In this document: in pieces, positions 6,196 through 11,793 of the stretch
How the letters are laid out: every line of letters starts with the position of its first letter
How positions within the stretch are numbered: the first letter of the stretch is position 1
DNA from: an uncultured Clostridia bacterium
Lineage (GTDB): Bacteria; Bacillota; Clostridia; Oscillospirales; Oscillospiraceae
NCBI GenBank assembly: GCA_947169005.1
Contig: CAMVOG010000050.1
Coordinates: 1 to 11,793, forward strand
DNA: 11,793 bases
Reading direction: 5' to 3'
The notes under the pieces: model-generated
What the model was told of the DNA's origin: nothing
What the model saw: only the letters and a program-made list of their open reading frames with translations
The model's database searches: none
Translations under genes and position numbers: made by a program

Positions 6196-7542
6196 ATGAC
6201 TTTTGAAGAATTCAAGGCCCTGGTGATCGGGGCGGCCCAGGCCGAGGGTCTGGCAGATTATGAATTGTACTACGCCTCCGCGGAGTCCACGACGGCCGAG
6301 GCGTTTCAGCATGAGATCAAGGAATTCTCCTCCTCTCTGGATGGGGGCGTCTCCTTCCGCTGCCTGGTGAACGGCCGCATGGGCTACGCCTCCACCGAGC
6401 GGCTGGACGCTGAGAGCGCCGCCTCCATCGTGAAGCGGGCCAAGGACAACGCCGCCTCCCTGGAAACGGAGGAGCAGGAGTTCCTGGCCGAGGGCGGCCA
6501 GACCTATGCCGTCGTAGAGGCACAGGACTACCCGCTGCCCGACGCGGCGGCGCTGACCAAGGCGGCCCTGGCGGGGCAGGACGCTCTCTATGCCGCGGAC
6601 CCCGCCGTGGTGGACGGCTGTGGCAGCTATGCCATCGCGGGCCGAAGCAGCATCGCCCTCGTGAACTCCCGGGGCCTGGACCTGCGGCAGGACGCGCAGA
6701 TCGCCGTCTTCGTATCCTCCGCTGTGGTGTCTGACGGGGAGGAGATGAGCGACAGCTATAAGCTGCGCTCCGGCGACCTGAGCAAGGTTGACATCCCCGC
6801 TGCCGCGCAGGAGGCTGTGAAGGAGGCCAAGGCCAAGCTGAAGGCGGACGTGGCCCCCACGGGCAGCTATCCCGTGGTCTTCTCACCCAAGGCCGTGTCG
6901 AGCCTGCTTGCTACCTACGCCTCCGTCTTTTCCGCCGAGACCGCCCGGAAGGGCCTGTCCCGGCTGGCAGGCCGGGAGGGGGAGCGCATCGCCGCCGACT
7001 GCGTGACCCTGGTGGACGATCCCTTCTATCCGGAAAGCTCCGCTAAGCGGGCCTTTGACGGGGAGGGCAACCCCACCTATACCAAGAACGTCATCGAGGG
7101 CGGCGTGCTCAAGACCCTGCTGCACAATATGAAGAGCGCCGCCGCCATGGGCAAGACCACCACGGGCAACGCCTCCCGCGCCTCCTACGACGCCGCGGTG
7201 GACGTGAGCCCCTTCACCATGGTCCTGGCCCCCGGCGCCTTCACGGAGGAGGAACTGCTGCGAAAGGCCGGAAACGGCGTCTATATCGATTCCCTGGGGG
7301 GCCTTCACGCGGGCGCCAACCCCATCAGCGGCGATTTTTCCCTCCAGAGCGCGGGCTATATGATCGAGAACGGCGCGAAGACCAGGGCCGTCAAGTCCTT
7401 CACCGTGGCAGGCAGCTTCTATGAGCTGTTGAAGCAGATCACCGCCGTGGCCGACACGGTGAAGTTGGAGGACGAGGGCAGCGTTACCGCCTTCGCCGCC
7501 CCCGCCGTTCTGGTGGAGGGCCTGAGCATAGCGGGAAAGTAA
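6196..7542 (+). CDS. tldE: TldE/PmbA, non-catalytic partner of TldD
   Basis: A 448-residue PmbA/TldD-family protein. The ATG at 6196 follows GGAG (6184-6187) at 8 bases. It shares the family fold (N-terminal region with GVSFRCLVNGRMGYAS; C-terminal region with ANPISGDFSLQSAGYMIENG and the FTVAG stretch) but has no HExxxH motif, as expected for TldE, which supports the TldD metal site and closes the proteolytic chamber in the known heterodimer. Pairing directly behind tldD with the hairpin and heptamer patch between them fits co-transcription from the promoter at 4645. The stop codon TAA lies inside the first unit of the downstream repeat. pmbA is a synonym. Subunit identity is firm; the physiological substrate is unknown. 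Confidence 0.93.
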   Translation: MTFEEFKALVIGAAQAEGLADYELYYASAESTTAEAFQHEIKEFSSSLDGGVSFRCLVNGRMGYASTERLDAESAASIVKRAKDNAASLETEEQEFLAEGGQTYAVVEAQDYPLPDAAALTKAALAGQDALYAADPAVVDGCGSYAIAGRSSIALVNSRGLDLRQDAQIAVFVSSAVVSDGEEMSDSYKLRSGDLSKVDIPAAAQEAVKEAKAKLKADVAPTGSYPVVFSPKAVSSLLATYASVFSAETARKGLSRLAGREGERIAADCVTLVDDPFYPESSAKRAFDGEGNPTYTKNVIEGGVLKTLLHNMKSAAAMGKTTTGNASRASYDAAVDVSPFTMVLAPGAFTEEELLRKAGNGVYIDSLGGLHAGANPISGDFSLQSAGYMIENGAKTRAVKSFTVAGSFYELLKQITAVADTVKLEDEGSVTAFAAPAVLVEGLSIAGK

Positions 7543-7625
7543 CAGGCAGCAAGGCAACAGGCAACAGGGAACAGGGGATAAATCATTCCCTTGATCCCTG
7601 TTCCCTGTTCCCTTGATCCCTTGAA
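7540..7625 (+). repeat. Two facing tracts of degenerate heptamers forming a long inverted repeat
   Basis: The left tract contains TAACAGG (7540), CAGCAAGG (7547), CAACAGG (7555), CAACAGG (7562) and GAACAGG (7569). The right tract contains CCCTTGAT (7588), CCCTGTT (7596), CCCTGTT (7603), CCCTTGAT (7610) and CCCTTGAA (7618). Units are 7 or 8 bases, and the two tracts are reverse complements in type. AACAGGGAACAGGG (7563-7576) pairs perfectly with CCCTGTTCCCTGTT (7596-7609) over 14 bp with a 19-base loop. It fills almost the whole gap between tldE and the permease gene. The right arm is followed by more repeat units, not a T run, so it is not a standard terminator. Confidence 0.75.
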
Positions 7626-7626
7626 C

Positions 7627-7634
7627 GGAGGTGA
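7627..7634 (+). promoter_or_regulatory. Ribosome binding site that fixes the permease GTG start
   Basis: GGAGGTGA at 7627-7634 is close to the ideal Shine-Dalgarno sequence. Its GGAGG core lies 7 bases before GTG at 7639. The in-frame TTG at 7591 sits in the repeat tract and has no such site. Confidence 0.8.
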
Positions 7635-7638
7635 GACC

Positions 7639-8652
7639 GTGTTCGCTATCTTTCTCTATGCCATCAACGCCGTGCTGCCCATTATCCTGCTGATTTTGCT
7701 GGGGTATTTCCTGCGGCAGAAGGGCTTTGTGGGGGAGAAATTCGTCAAGGAAGGCAATAAGCTGGTCTTCCGGGTGGCGCTGCCCGCCATGCTGTTCTAC
7801 AACGTGTACAACGTGGGCAGCCTGGGGGAGATCAACTGGGGCACGGTCTGGTTTGCCCTGGGCTCCATCCTCCTGCTCTTCCTGCTGGGCCTGCTGATGG
7901 CCGTCCTCTTCGTGAAGGACAAGCGGCGCAAGGGCGTGCTGCTCCAATGCGTTTTCCGCTCCAATTACGCCATCATCGGCGTGCCCCTGGCGGAGGCCCT
8001 GGGCGGCAGCACCGGCGTGGCCGTGGTGGCGATCCTCTCAGCCTTCATCGTCCCGGCCTACAATGCCCTGGCGGTGGTGGCCCTGTCCATCTTCACCGAG
8101 GAGGAGGGCAAGCGCCCCGGCGTGAAGGAGGTCCTGCGGCGGATCGTGACGAATCCCCTCATTATCGCCGTGGCGGCGGGGCTCCTGGCCCTGGCGATCC
8201 GCGGCCTGCTGCCTACCCTGGCGGACGGGAGCCCCGTCTTCTCCCTCAAAAGGGACCTGCTTTTCGTCTATAAGACCGTCGAGACCCTGTCCCGCATGGC
8301 CTCGCCCCTGGCGCTGATCGTGCTGGGGGGCCAGTTCGTGTTCAGCGCGGCGGGGAAGATGCTGCGGGAGATCGTGCTGGGCACCCTCTGGCGCACGGTG
8401 CTGTCCCCGGCCATCGGCCTGGCCCTGGCCCTGGGGCTGAACGCGGCGGGCGTCCTCCGCTTCGGGCCCGCGGAGTATACGGCCCTGGTGGCCCTCTTCG
8501 GCACCCCGGTGGCGGTCTCCTCCGCCATCATGGCCGGAGAAATGGGCAACGACGAGCAGCTTGCCGGCCAGTATGTGGTCTGGACCAGCCTGGCCTCCAT
8601 GTTCACCATCTTCATGTATGTGGTGATCCTGCGGAGCATGGGGCTGATCTGA
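7639..8652 (+). CDS. AEC (auxin efflux carrier) family permease
   Basis: A 337-residue integral membrane transporter, GTG start. The sequence alternates hydrophobic spans with short basic loops, about ten transmembrane segments in the usual two-half AEC plan. Family features include the N-terminal span with GYFLRQKGF, the VALPAMLFYNVYN stretch, the FRSNYAIIGVPLAEALGG segment at the start of a middle span, LIVLGGQF in the second half and FGTPVAVSSAIMAGEMG near the C-terminus. Bacterial AEC proteins move organic acids such as malate or other small anions; the solute and direction cannot be predicted here. No promoter is evident in the 96-base gap after tldE, so it may be the third gene of the tldDE transcript. 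A structured hairpin follows the stop. Confidence 0.9.
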   Translation: MFAIFLYAINAVLPIILLILLGYFLRQKGFVGEKFVKEGNKLVFRVALPAMLFYNVYNVGSLGEINWGTVWFALGSILLLFLLGLLMAVLFVKDKRRKGVLLQCVFRSNYAIIGVPLAEALGGSTGVAVVAILSAFIVPAYNALAVVALSIFTEEEGKRPGVKEVLRRIVTNPLIIAVAAGLLALAIRGLLPTLADGSPVFSLKRDLLFVYKTVETLSRMASPLALIVLGGQFVFSAAGKMLREIVLGTLWRTVLSPAIGLALALGLNAAGVLRFGPAEYTALVALFGTPVAVSSAIMAGEMGNDEQLAGQYVVWTSLASMFTIFMYVVILRSMGLI

Positions 8653-8675
8653 AAACAAACGAATGGAACGACGCA

Positions 8676-8705
8676 TCGGCGGACGGTCCCCGGACCGCCC
8701 GCCGA
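8676..8705 (+). terminator. GC-rich hairpin after the AEC gene; T tract absent
   Basis: TCGGCGG A CGGTCC (8676-8689) pairs with GGACCG C CCGCCGA (8692-8705): 13 pairs, one A/C mismatch, a 2-base nominal loop that would open in practice. It starts 23 bases after the stop. The bases after it (CTTCAATGCC) are not T-rich, so termination efficiency is uncertain. It separates the AEC gene from the Fur-family promoter. Confidence 0.55.
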
Positions 8706-8724
8706 CTTCAATGCCCGCGCACTC

Positions 8725-8753
8725 TTGACATTTTCCCGATTCCCCTATACAAT
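8725..8753 (+). promoter_or_regulatory. Near-consensus sigma-A promoter of the fur-family operon
   Basis: TTGACA (8725-8730) is a perfect -35 and TACAAT (8748-8753) a 5-of-6 -10 element, with a 17-base spacer. Transcription should start near 8760, within the Fur box. A strong promoter with an operator on its start site is the usual arrangement for a repressor-controlled gene. Confidence 0.92.
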
Positions 8754-8754
8754 A

Positions 8755-8769
8755 TGATAAAGATTATCA
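8755..8769 (+). promoter_or_regulatory. Fur-type operator (7-1-7 inverted repeat)
   Basis: TGATAAAGATTATCA is a 15-base inverted repeat with perfect 6-bp arms TGATAA/TTATCA. It differs at one position from the Bacillus Fur 7-1-7 core TGATAATnATTATCA, and is further from PerR (TTATAAT) and Zur (TCGTAAT) cores. It begins 2 bases after the -10 element and covers the expected transcription start. The sequence match is direct; occupancy by the adjacent gene product is inferred. Confidence 0.82.
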
Positions 8770-8781
8770 AATTCTTTGAGC

Positions 8782-8789
8782 GGGGTGAG
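8782..8789 (+). promoter_or_regulatory. Ribosome binding site that selects the GTG start of the Fur-family gene
   Basis: GGGGTGAG at 8782-8789 has its GGGG core 8 bases before GTG at 8794. Starting there gives the N-terminus VGYRTRQ, matching the usual family beginning. The upstream in-frame TTG (8776) has no comparable site. Confidence 0.65.
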
Positions 8790-8793
8790 AAGC

Positions 8794-9213
8794 GTGGGGT
8801 ACCGTACCAGACAAAAGGACGCGGTCCTGCAATGTCTCCGCGGTCTGGAGGGGCGGCACGCGACGGCGGCTGAGGTGGCCGCAAGCCTGGCGGAGGCCGG
8901 GCAGCAGGTGAGCCTCAGCACCATCTACCGCCGGCTGGAACAGCTGGTGAGCGAGGGGCAGGTCAAAAAATTCCAGACCGGGGACGGAAGCGCCTGCTTC
9001 CAGTTCGTGGGGGAGGAGGGCTGCGGCGAGCATTTCCACTTGAAATGCGAGAGCTGCGGCAAGCTCATCCACCTGCGCTGCCGGACGATGGACCGGCTCA
9101 GCGAGCATATCCTGGAGGAACACGGCTTTCTCAGCGACCCGGGGCGCACGGTGGTCTATGGCCTTTGCGCCGAATGCCGGGCGCGGCAGGGAACGGAGCC
9201 GAAGGAGGAATAA
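8794..9213 (+). CDS. Fur-family metal-dependent transcriptional repressor
   Basis: A 139-residue Fur-superfamily regulator (Fur, Zur or PerR type). The N-terminal winged helix contains the recognition segment SLSTIYRRLEQL. The C-terminal dimerisation domain has HFHLKCESCGKLIH: His80 and His82 fit the regulatory metal site, and Cys85 and Cys88 pair with Cys125 and Cys128 (LCAEC) as the structural zinc site. His93 occupies the position eight residues after the first Cys, where PerR has Asp and many Fur/Zur proteins have Glu. The upstream operator resembles a Fur box, favouring iron, but proteins with this CGKLIH motif also occur beside zinc transporters, so specificity is left open and no gene symbol is given. 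Autorepression is likely from operator position. It is first in an operon; the next gene's ribosome site lies inside its last codons. Confidence 0.93.
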   Translation: MGYRTRQKDAVLQCLRGLEGRHATAAEVAASLAEAGQQVSLSTIYRRLEQLVSEGQVKKFQTGDGSACFQFVGEEGCGEHFHLKCESCGKLIHLRCRTMDRLSEHILEEHGFLSDPGRTVVYGLCAECRARQGTEPKEE

Positions 9214-9215
9214 GA

Positions 9216-10133
9216 ATGCTGGATTTCAATATCCCGGATTTTGAGCGTGAGCTGGCGAAGCTCTATGAGGCCGGGGACCTGGCCGCCGTGGAGGATTATC
9301 TGAAAAAGACCCTGCGCTATGTGGAGAGCACTATGACGGTCTCCGGCTGCTCCAGCTGTGAGTGCCACGACGAAAAGGCGCTGGAAAACTCTGACTACCG
9401 CAGGGAGGAGATCGAGTGGGTGGTGACCCGCTCCAAGGGCATCATCGCCGTTTCCGAGGAGCTGGGGGCCCTGTACCGGGATACGGGTCGGCCCGCCGAG
9501 GCCCTGGACTGCTTCCTGCGGGCCAAGGACGAGCTGCGGGAGGCCGGGCAGGAGCGCAGCGAGGCTGCCGCCATGGCCGCTCTGAACGTGGGCACCGTGC
9601 AGCGGATGCTGAACAAGGGCGAGCTGGCCCTGCGGGACCTGGGTGAGGCCTACCGTATGCTGGAGGCTCTGGGCGGCCACAAGGAGGCCATGGCGAATTT
9701 GTGGTACAACGTGGGCCTGGTCCGGCTGGACCGGGGCGAGCCCGCCGAAGCCGCCGCGTCCTTTGAGCGGGCTTTGAGCTACGGGCCCACAGGCGAGGCT
9801 GCCGCCGCGATTTGGAACAACGTGGCCCTGGCGGCCATGGCCCGGGGGGACCGGACCGCCGCCGAAGGGGCCGTGGACAAGGCCATGGAGGTACTGGAGG
9901 AGACGGGCGGGCCCCAGCTGGCCAGCGCTGCGAACACCAAGGCGGTCCTGCGCTTTTACGCCGCGGACTACGCGGGGGCCCTGGGCTTCTTTGAGCGGGC
10001 CGCGGAGCTGACGAAGGCGCTGTACGGGGCCGGGGCCCAGTACGCCTCCATCTGCCGCAACTGCGCGGCGGCGGCGGAAAAGGCCGGAAATGCGGAAAAA
10101 GCCGCTCTTTGGCGGACAAAAGCCGCGGGATAG
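9216..10133 (+). CDS. Tetratricopeptide-repeat protein with a CxxCxCH cluster
   Basis: A 305-residue cytoplasmic protein of unknown function. The ATG at 9216 is 2 bases after the fur-family stop and is served by GGAGG (9204-9208) inside that gene, so the two are probably translationally coupled. The N-terminal 75 residues are distinct and contain GCSSCECH (Cys45, Cys48, Cys50, His51), which could bind metal or be redox-active. From about residue 76 the chain is a run of five to six helical-hairpin TPR repeats (roughly 76-111, 119-152, 158-193, 197-231, 239-272 and a last partial unit) with the usual small/aromatic pattern, as in LGALYRDTGRPAEALDCF and VGLVRLDRGEPAEAAASF. TPR arrays bind other proteins. 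Placement between two metal-sensing repressors suggests a role in metal homeostasis, but that rests on context only. Confidence 0.85.
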   Translation: MLDFNIPDFERELAKLYEAGDLAAVEDYLKKTLRYVESTMTVSGCSSCECHDEKALENSDYRREEIEWVVTRSKGIIAVSEELGALYRDTGRPAEALDCFLRAKDELREAGQERSEAAAMAALNVGTVQRMLNKGELALRDLGEAYRMLEALGGHKEAMANLWYNVGLVRLDRGEPAEAAASFERALSYGPTGEAAAAIWNNVALAAMARGDRTAAEGAVDKAMEVLEETGGPQLASAANTKAVLRFYAADYAGALGFFERAAELTKALYGAGAQYASICRNCAAAAEKAGNAEKAALWRTKAAG

Positions 10134-10143
10134 GGTATAAAAC

Positions 10144-10159
10144 AGGGCCGGGAGGCCCT
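10144..10159 (+). other. Small hairpin just ahead of the DtxR-family ribosome site
   Basis: AGGGCC (10144-10149) pairs with GGCCCT (10154-10159) around GGGA. It ends one base before GGAGGAGG (10161-10168), the ribosome site of the next gene. It has no T run. It could affect translation or transcript stability between the TPR and DtxR-family genes. Confidence 0.4.
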
Positions 10160-10176
10160 TGGAGGAGGTACGCGCA

Positions 10177-10551
10177 ATGAATTTGCAGGAATCCGGCGAA
10201 ATGTATCTGGAGACCATTCTGATCCTGAGCCAGCAGCGGGCTTTCGTGCGCTCGGTGGACATCAGCGAGTACATGGGCTATTCCAAGCCCAGTATCAGCC
10301 GCGCCGTGGGCATTCTGAAAAACGCCGACTACATCCTGGTGGATAAGGAGGGCTACATCACCCTTACGGAATCCGGCCGGGCTGTGGCGGAGAAGATCTA
10401 CGAGCGGCATAAGGGCCTCACGGCCCTGCTGACCCGCCTGGGCGTCTCTGAGCAGGTGGCGGCGGACGACGCCTGCAAGATGGAGCACGTCATCAGCGAC
10501 GAGACCTTCGCGGCGCTGCGCTCCCTGGCGGAGCGGCTGCCGGAGGGCTGA
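10177..10551 (+). CDS. DtxR/MntR-family metal-dependent repressor
   Basis: A 124-residue regulator. ATG at 10177 follows the strong site GGAGGAGG (10161-10168) at 8 bases; an in-frame TTG at 10159 is not preferred. Residues 3-70 form the winged helix (recognition helix in SKPSISRAV), followed by the dimerisation helix pair. It stops after about 124 residues, so it lacks the SH3-like domain of DtxR/IdeR and resembles the short MntR form. Aligned by eye, metal ligands are Met9, Glu12, His78, Cys100, Glu103 and His104. Met and Cys match the DtxR iron-type primary site (MntR has Asp and Glu), while Glu12 matches an MntR ligand where DtxR has Arg. The metal is therefore uncertain, with iron favoured. 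It is the last gene of the fur-TPR-dtxR transcript, followed by a repeat patch and terminator. Confidence 0.9.
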   Translation: MNLQESGEMYLETILILSQQRAFVRSVDISEYMGYSKPSISRAVGILKNADYILVDKEGYITLTESGRAVAEKIYERHKGLTALLTRLGVSEQVAADDACKMEHVISDETFAALRSLAERLPEG

Positions 10552-10571
10552 GGCAGTAGGCATCAGGCATT
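10551..10571 (+). repeat. Short degenerate heptamer tract (AGGCATC-like)
   Basis: Three in-register units: AGGCAGT (10551), AGGCATC (10558) and AGGCATT (10565). The tract starts on the last base of the DtxR-family stop codon and ends directly before the terminator stem. It has the same 7-base period as the tracts near 6143 and 7540 but a different unit. Confidence 0.6.
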
Positions 10572-10573
10572 GG

Positions 10574-10613
10574 AAATCCCCCTCTTCGTGCCCGAAACGG
10601 AGAGGGGGATTTT
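10574..10613 (+). terminator. Rho-independent terminator of the metalloregulator operon
   Basis: The arm at 10574-10589 (AAATCCCCCTCTTCGT) pairs with 10597-10612 (ACGGAGAGGGGGATTT) over 16 positions with one T-G wobble and a 7-base loop. The 3' arm ends in TTTT (10610-10613). The A-rich 5' edge means it could also work on the opposite strand. Confidence 0.88.
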
Positions 10614-10623
10614 GCGTCATGGA

Positions 10624-10652
10624 TTGACCAGCGCCTCACAGTGGGGTATAAT
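10624..10652 (+). promoter_or_regulatory. Near-consensus sigma-A promoter of the flavoenzyme gene
   Basis: TTGACC (10624-10629) and a perfect TATAAT (10647-10652) are separated by 17 bases. The -10 overlaps an in-frame ATG at 10651, which rules that ATG out as the start for this transcript. Confidence 0.92.
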
Positions 10653-10683
10653 GAAAAAAACGAATCGAAGGGAGCGGAACAGC

Positions 10684-11793
10684 TTGAAAAACGACTATCC
10701 CATCCTCTTTTCTCCCCTGACCATCCGGGGGGTGACCTTTAAAAACCGCCTGGAGATGACCCCCTCTTCTCCCGGCCTCATGGACTACAACGGCTTTATG
10801 ACCGCTGACTGCGCGGAGTTTTTCCGCCCCATTGCCCGGGGCGGCGCGGGCGTGATCACCATCGGCAACGCGGTGGTGGACTGGGCCCTGTCCCACGACG
10901 AGGAGCGGCAGCTCCGCCTGGATACCGACGATACCATCCAGCCCTTGACCCGCTTCGTGGATATGTGCCGCCAGTACGGCTGCGAGCCATCCATCGAGGT
11001 GAACCACACGGGCGCGGACTCCAACTATGACATTATCAAGCAGCAGATGGTCTCCGCTTCGGAATGTCTCTCGGATTTCGAGCTGTTCCGGGCCCTGCCC
11101 GCCGGGAGGGAGCCCGTGAAGGCCCGGCCCATGACCACCGCCGAGGTCAAGGAGACCGTGCAGAAGTACATCGACGGAGCCCTGCGCTGCAAAAAGGCGG
11201 GGGTCCGCCGGGTGATGATCCACGGTGGCCACGCCAATCTGATCGGCCAGTTCAGCTCTCCGCATTACAACCACCGCACCGATGAGTACGGCGGCAGCTT
11301 TGAAAACCGCATCCGCTTTGCCGTGGAGATCCTGGATGGGGTGCGGGCCGCCTGCGGGGAGGATTTCGTGATCGAATTCCGCGTCTCTGCCGACGAGATG
11401 ATCCCCGACGGCATGCATTTTGAAGAGACCAAGGAGTACCTGCGGCGCATCGCGGACAAGATCGACATTGTGAACGTCTCCGCCGGGCTGCGGGGTAAGA
11501 TGGAGTATATGCGTTACTGGTTCACCTCCTACGGGGACCCCCATATGAACAACGTGCCCTATGCCCGGGAGCTGCGGAAGCTCCTGCCGGAGTCCGTGAA
11601 GGTGGCCACCGTCTCCGCCATCATGGACCTGGACAACGCCGAGCGCATCTTGGAGGAGGGCTCTGCCGATATCGTCTGCCTCACCCGCCCCCTCTGCGCG
11701 GACCCGGATATGCCTCGCAAGTACGCGACGGGAAAGCGGGAGCTGGTGCGGCCCTGCCTGCGCTGCAACTTCTGCTCCACCCGCTTGGCGGAG
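10684..11793 (+). CDS. Old yellow enzyme / 2,4-dienoyl-CoA reductase-type flavin oxidoreductase, 3' end cut by window
   Basis: The first 370 codons of an NADH:flavin oxidoreductase of the old yellow enzyme class; the reading frame continues past the window. The TTG at 10684 is chosen because AAGGGAG (10668-10674) lies 9 bases upstream. An in-frame ATG at 10651 overlaps the -10 element. The FMN-binding TIM barrel covers residues 1-345: opening PILFSPLTIRGVTFKNRL, the His108 region (EVNHTGADS), the substrate-side motif HGGHANLIGQF (His180, His183), and RTDEYGGSFENR (198-209). The chain then enters Cys358-x2-Cys361-x2-Cys364, the start of a 4Fe-4S motif typical of the longer 2,4-dienoyl-CoA reductase/BaiCD-BaiH group, which adds a C-terminal NAD(P)H/FAD domain. 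Substrates in that group include enoyl-CoA thioesters and bile-acid derivatives; none can be assigned here. It has its own strong promoter. Confidence 0.9.
   Translation, partial: MKNDYPILFSPLTIRGVTFKNRLEMTPSSPGLMDYNGFMTADCAEFFRPIARGGAGVITIGNAVVDWALSHDEERQLRLDTDDTIQPLTRFVDMCRQYGCEPSIEVNHTGADSNYDIIKQQMVSASECLSDFELFRALPAGREPVKARPMTTAEVKETVQKYIDGALRCKKAGVRRVMIHGGHANLIGQFSSPHYNHRTDEYGGSFENRIRFAVEILDGVRAACGEDFVIEFRVSADEMIPDGMHFEETKEYLRRIADKIDIVNVSAGLRGKMEYMRYWFTSYGDPHMNNVPYARELRKLLPESVKVATVSAIMDLDNAERILEEGSADIVCLTRPLCADPDMPRKYATGKRELVRPCLRCNFCSTRLAE

Noticed and set aside
7540..7625. CRISPR array or standard terminator in the tldE-AEC gap
   Set aside because: Units are only 7-8 bases with no spacers, so not CRISPR; the inverted repeat lacks a T tract and is followed by further repeats, so not a usual terminator.
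8755..8769. PerR or Zur box instead of Fur box
   Set aside because: The arms TGATAA/TTATCA match the Fur core best; PerR would favour TTATAA and Zur TCGTAA. The protein's own metal remains open.
9156..10620. Two long minus-strand frames opposite the TPR and DtxR-family genes
   Set aside because: Low-complexity Pro/Arg/Gly-rich translations typical of shadows, crossing a terminator and two real genes.
10684..11793. Assignment as a bile-acid BaiCD or BaiH enzyme
   Set aside because: Only family-level motifs are visible, the C-terminal half is outside the window, and no other bai genes are nearby.

Overview
The window looks like chromosomal DNA from a GC-rich member of the Bacillota, most likely a gut-type clostridium of the Oscillospiraceae/Ruminococcaceae kind. 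The basis is family content and style: S-layer homology (SLH) repeats, strong Gram-positive ribosome binding sites, TTG and GTG starts, sigma-A promoters with 17-nt spacers, a Bacillus-style 7-1-7 Fur box, and an old yellow enzyme family common in gut anaerobes. The genus is an inference. All ten genes lie on the + strand. There are no rRNA, tRNA, insertion sequence, phage or CRISPR features.

Layout. Positions 1-1551: an exported SLH protein carrying a flavodoxin domain and a cyclophilin-like domain; its reading frame is open to the left window edge. 1715-2653: a two-domain lipoprotein with an acidic hexapeptide-repeat linker. 2775-3926: a cytoplasmic family GH8 enzyme (exo-oligoxylanase type) with its own promoter and terminator. 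4065-4577: a membrane-anchored Xre-type regulator, followed by a strong palindromic terminator. 4645-8652: a very good sigma-A promoter, then tldD, tldE and an AEC-family permease. 8725-10613: a consensus promoter with a near-perfect Fur box over its start site, then a Fur-family repressor, a TPR protein with a small Cys/His cluster and a DtxR/MntR-family repressor, closed by a terminator. 10624 to the right edge: another near-consensus promoter and the first 370 codons of an old yellow enzyme/2,4-dienoyl-CoA reductase-type flavoenzyme, cut off within its iron-sulfur motif.

The most coherent unit is the metal-regulation operon. A Fur-family repressor that probably represses itself is translationally close-coupled to a TPR protein and followed by a second metalloregulator. 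The ligand set of that second regulator (Met, Cys, Glu, His plus an MntR-like Glu) lies between DtxR and MntR. TldD keeps its HExxxH metal site and TldE lacks it, as expected for the heterodimeric protease; no obvious substrate peptide gene is nearby.

Outside the genes, the least explained signal is degenerate seven-base periodic repeats at three intergenic sites (6143-6177, 7540-7625, 10551-10571), each with a different unit. No gene-free stretch exceeds about 165 bases. I found no clear new defence or biosynthetic system. The candidates worth pursuing are the Fur-TPR-DtxR operon, the surface flavodoxin fusion and the heptamer repeats.
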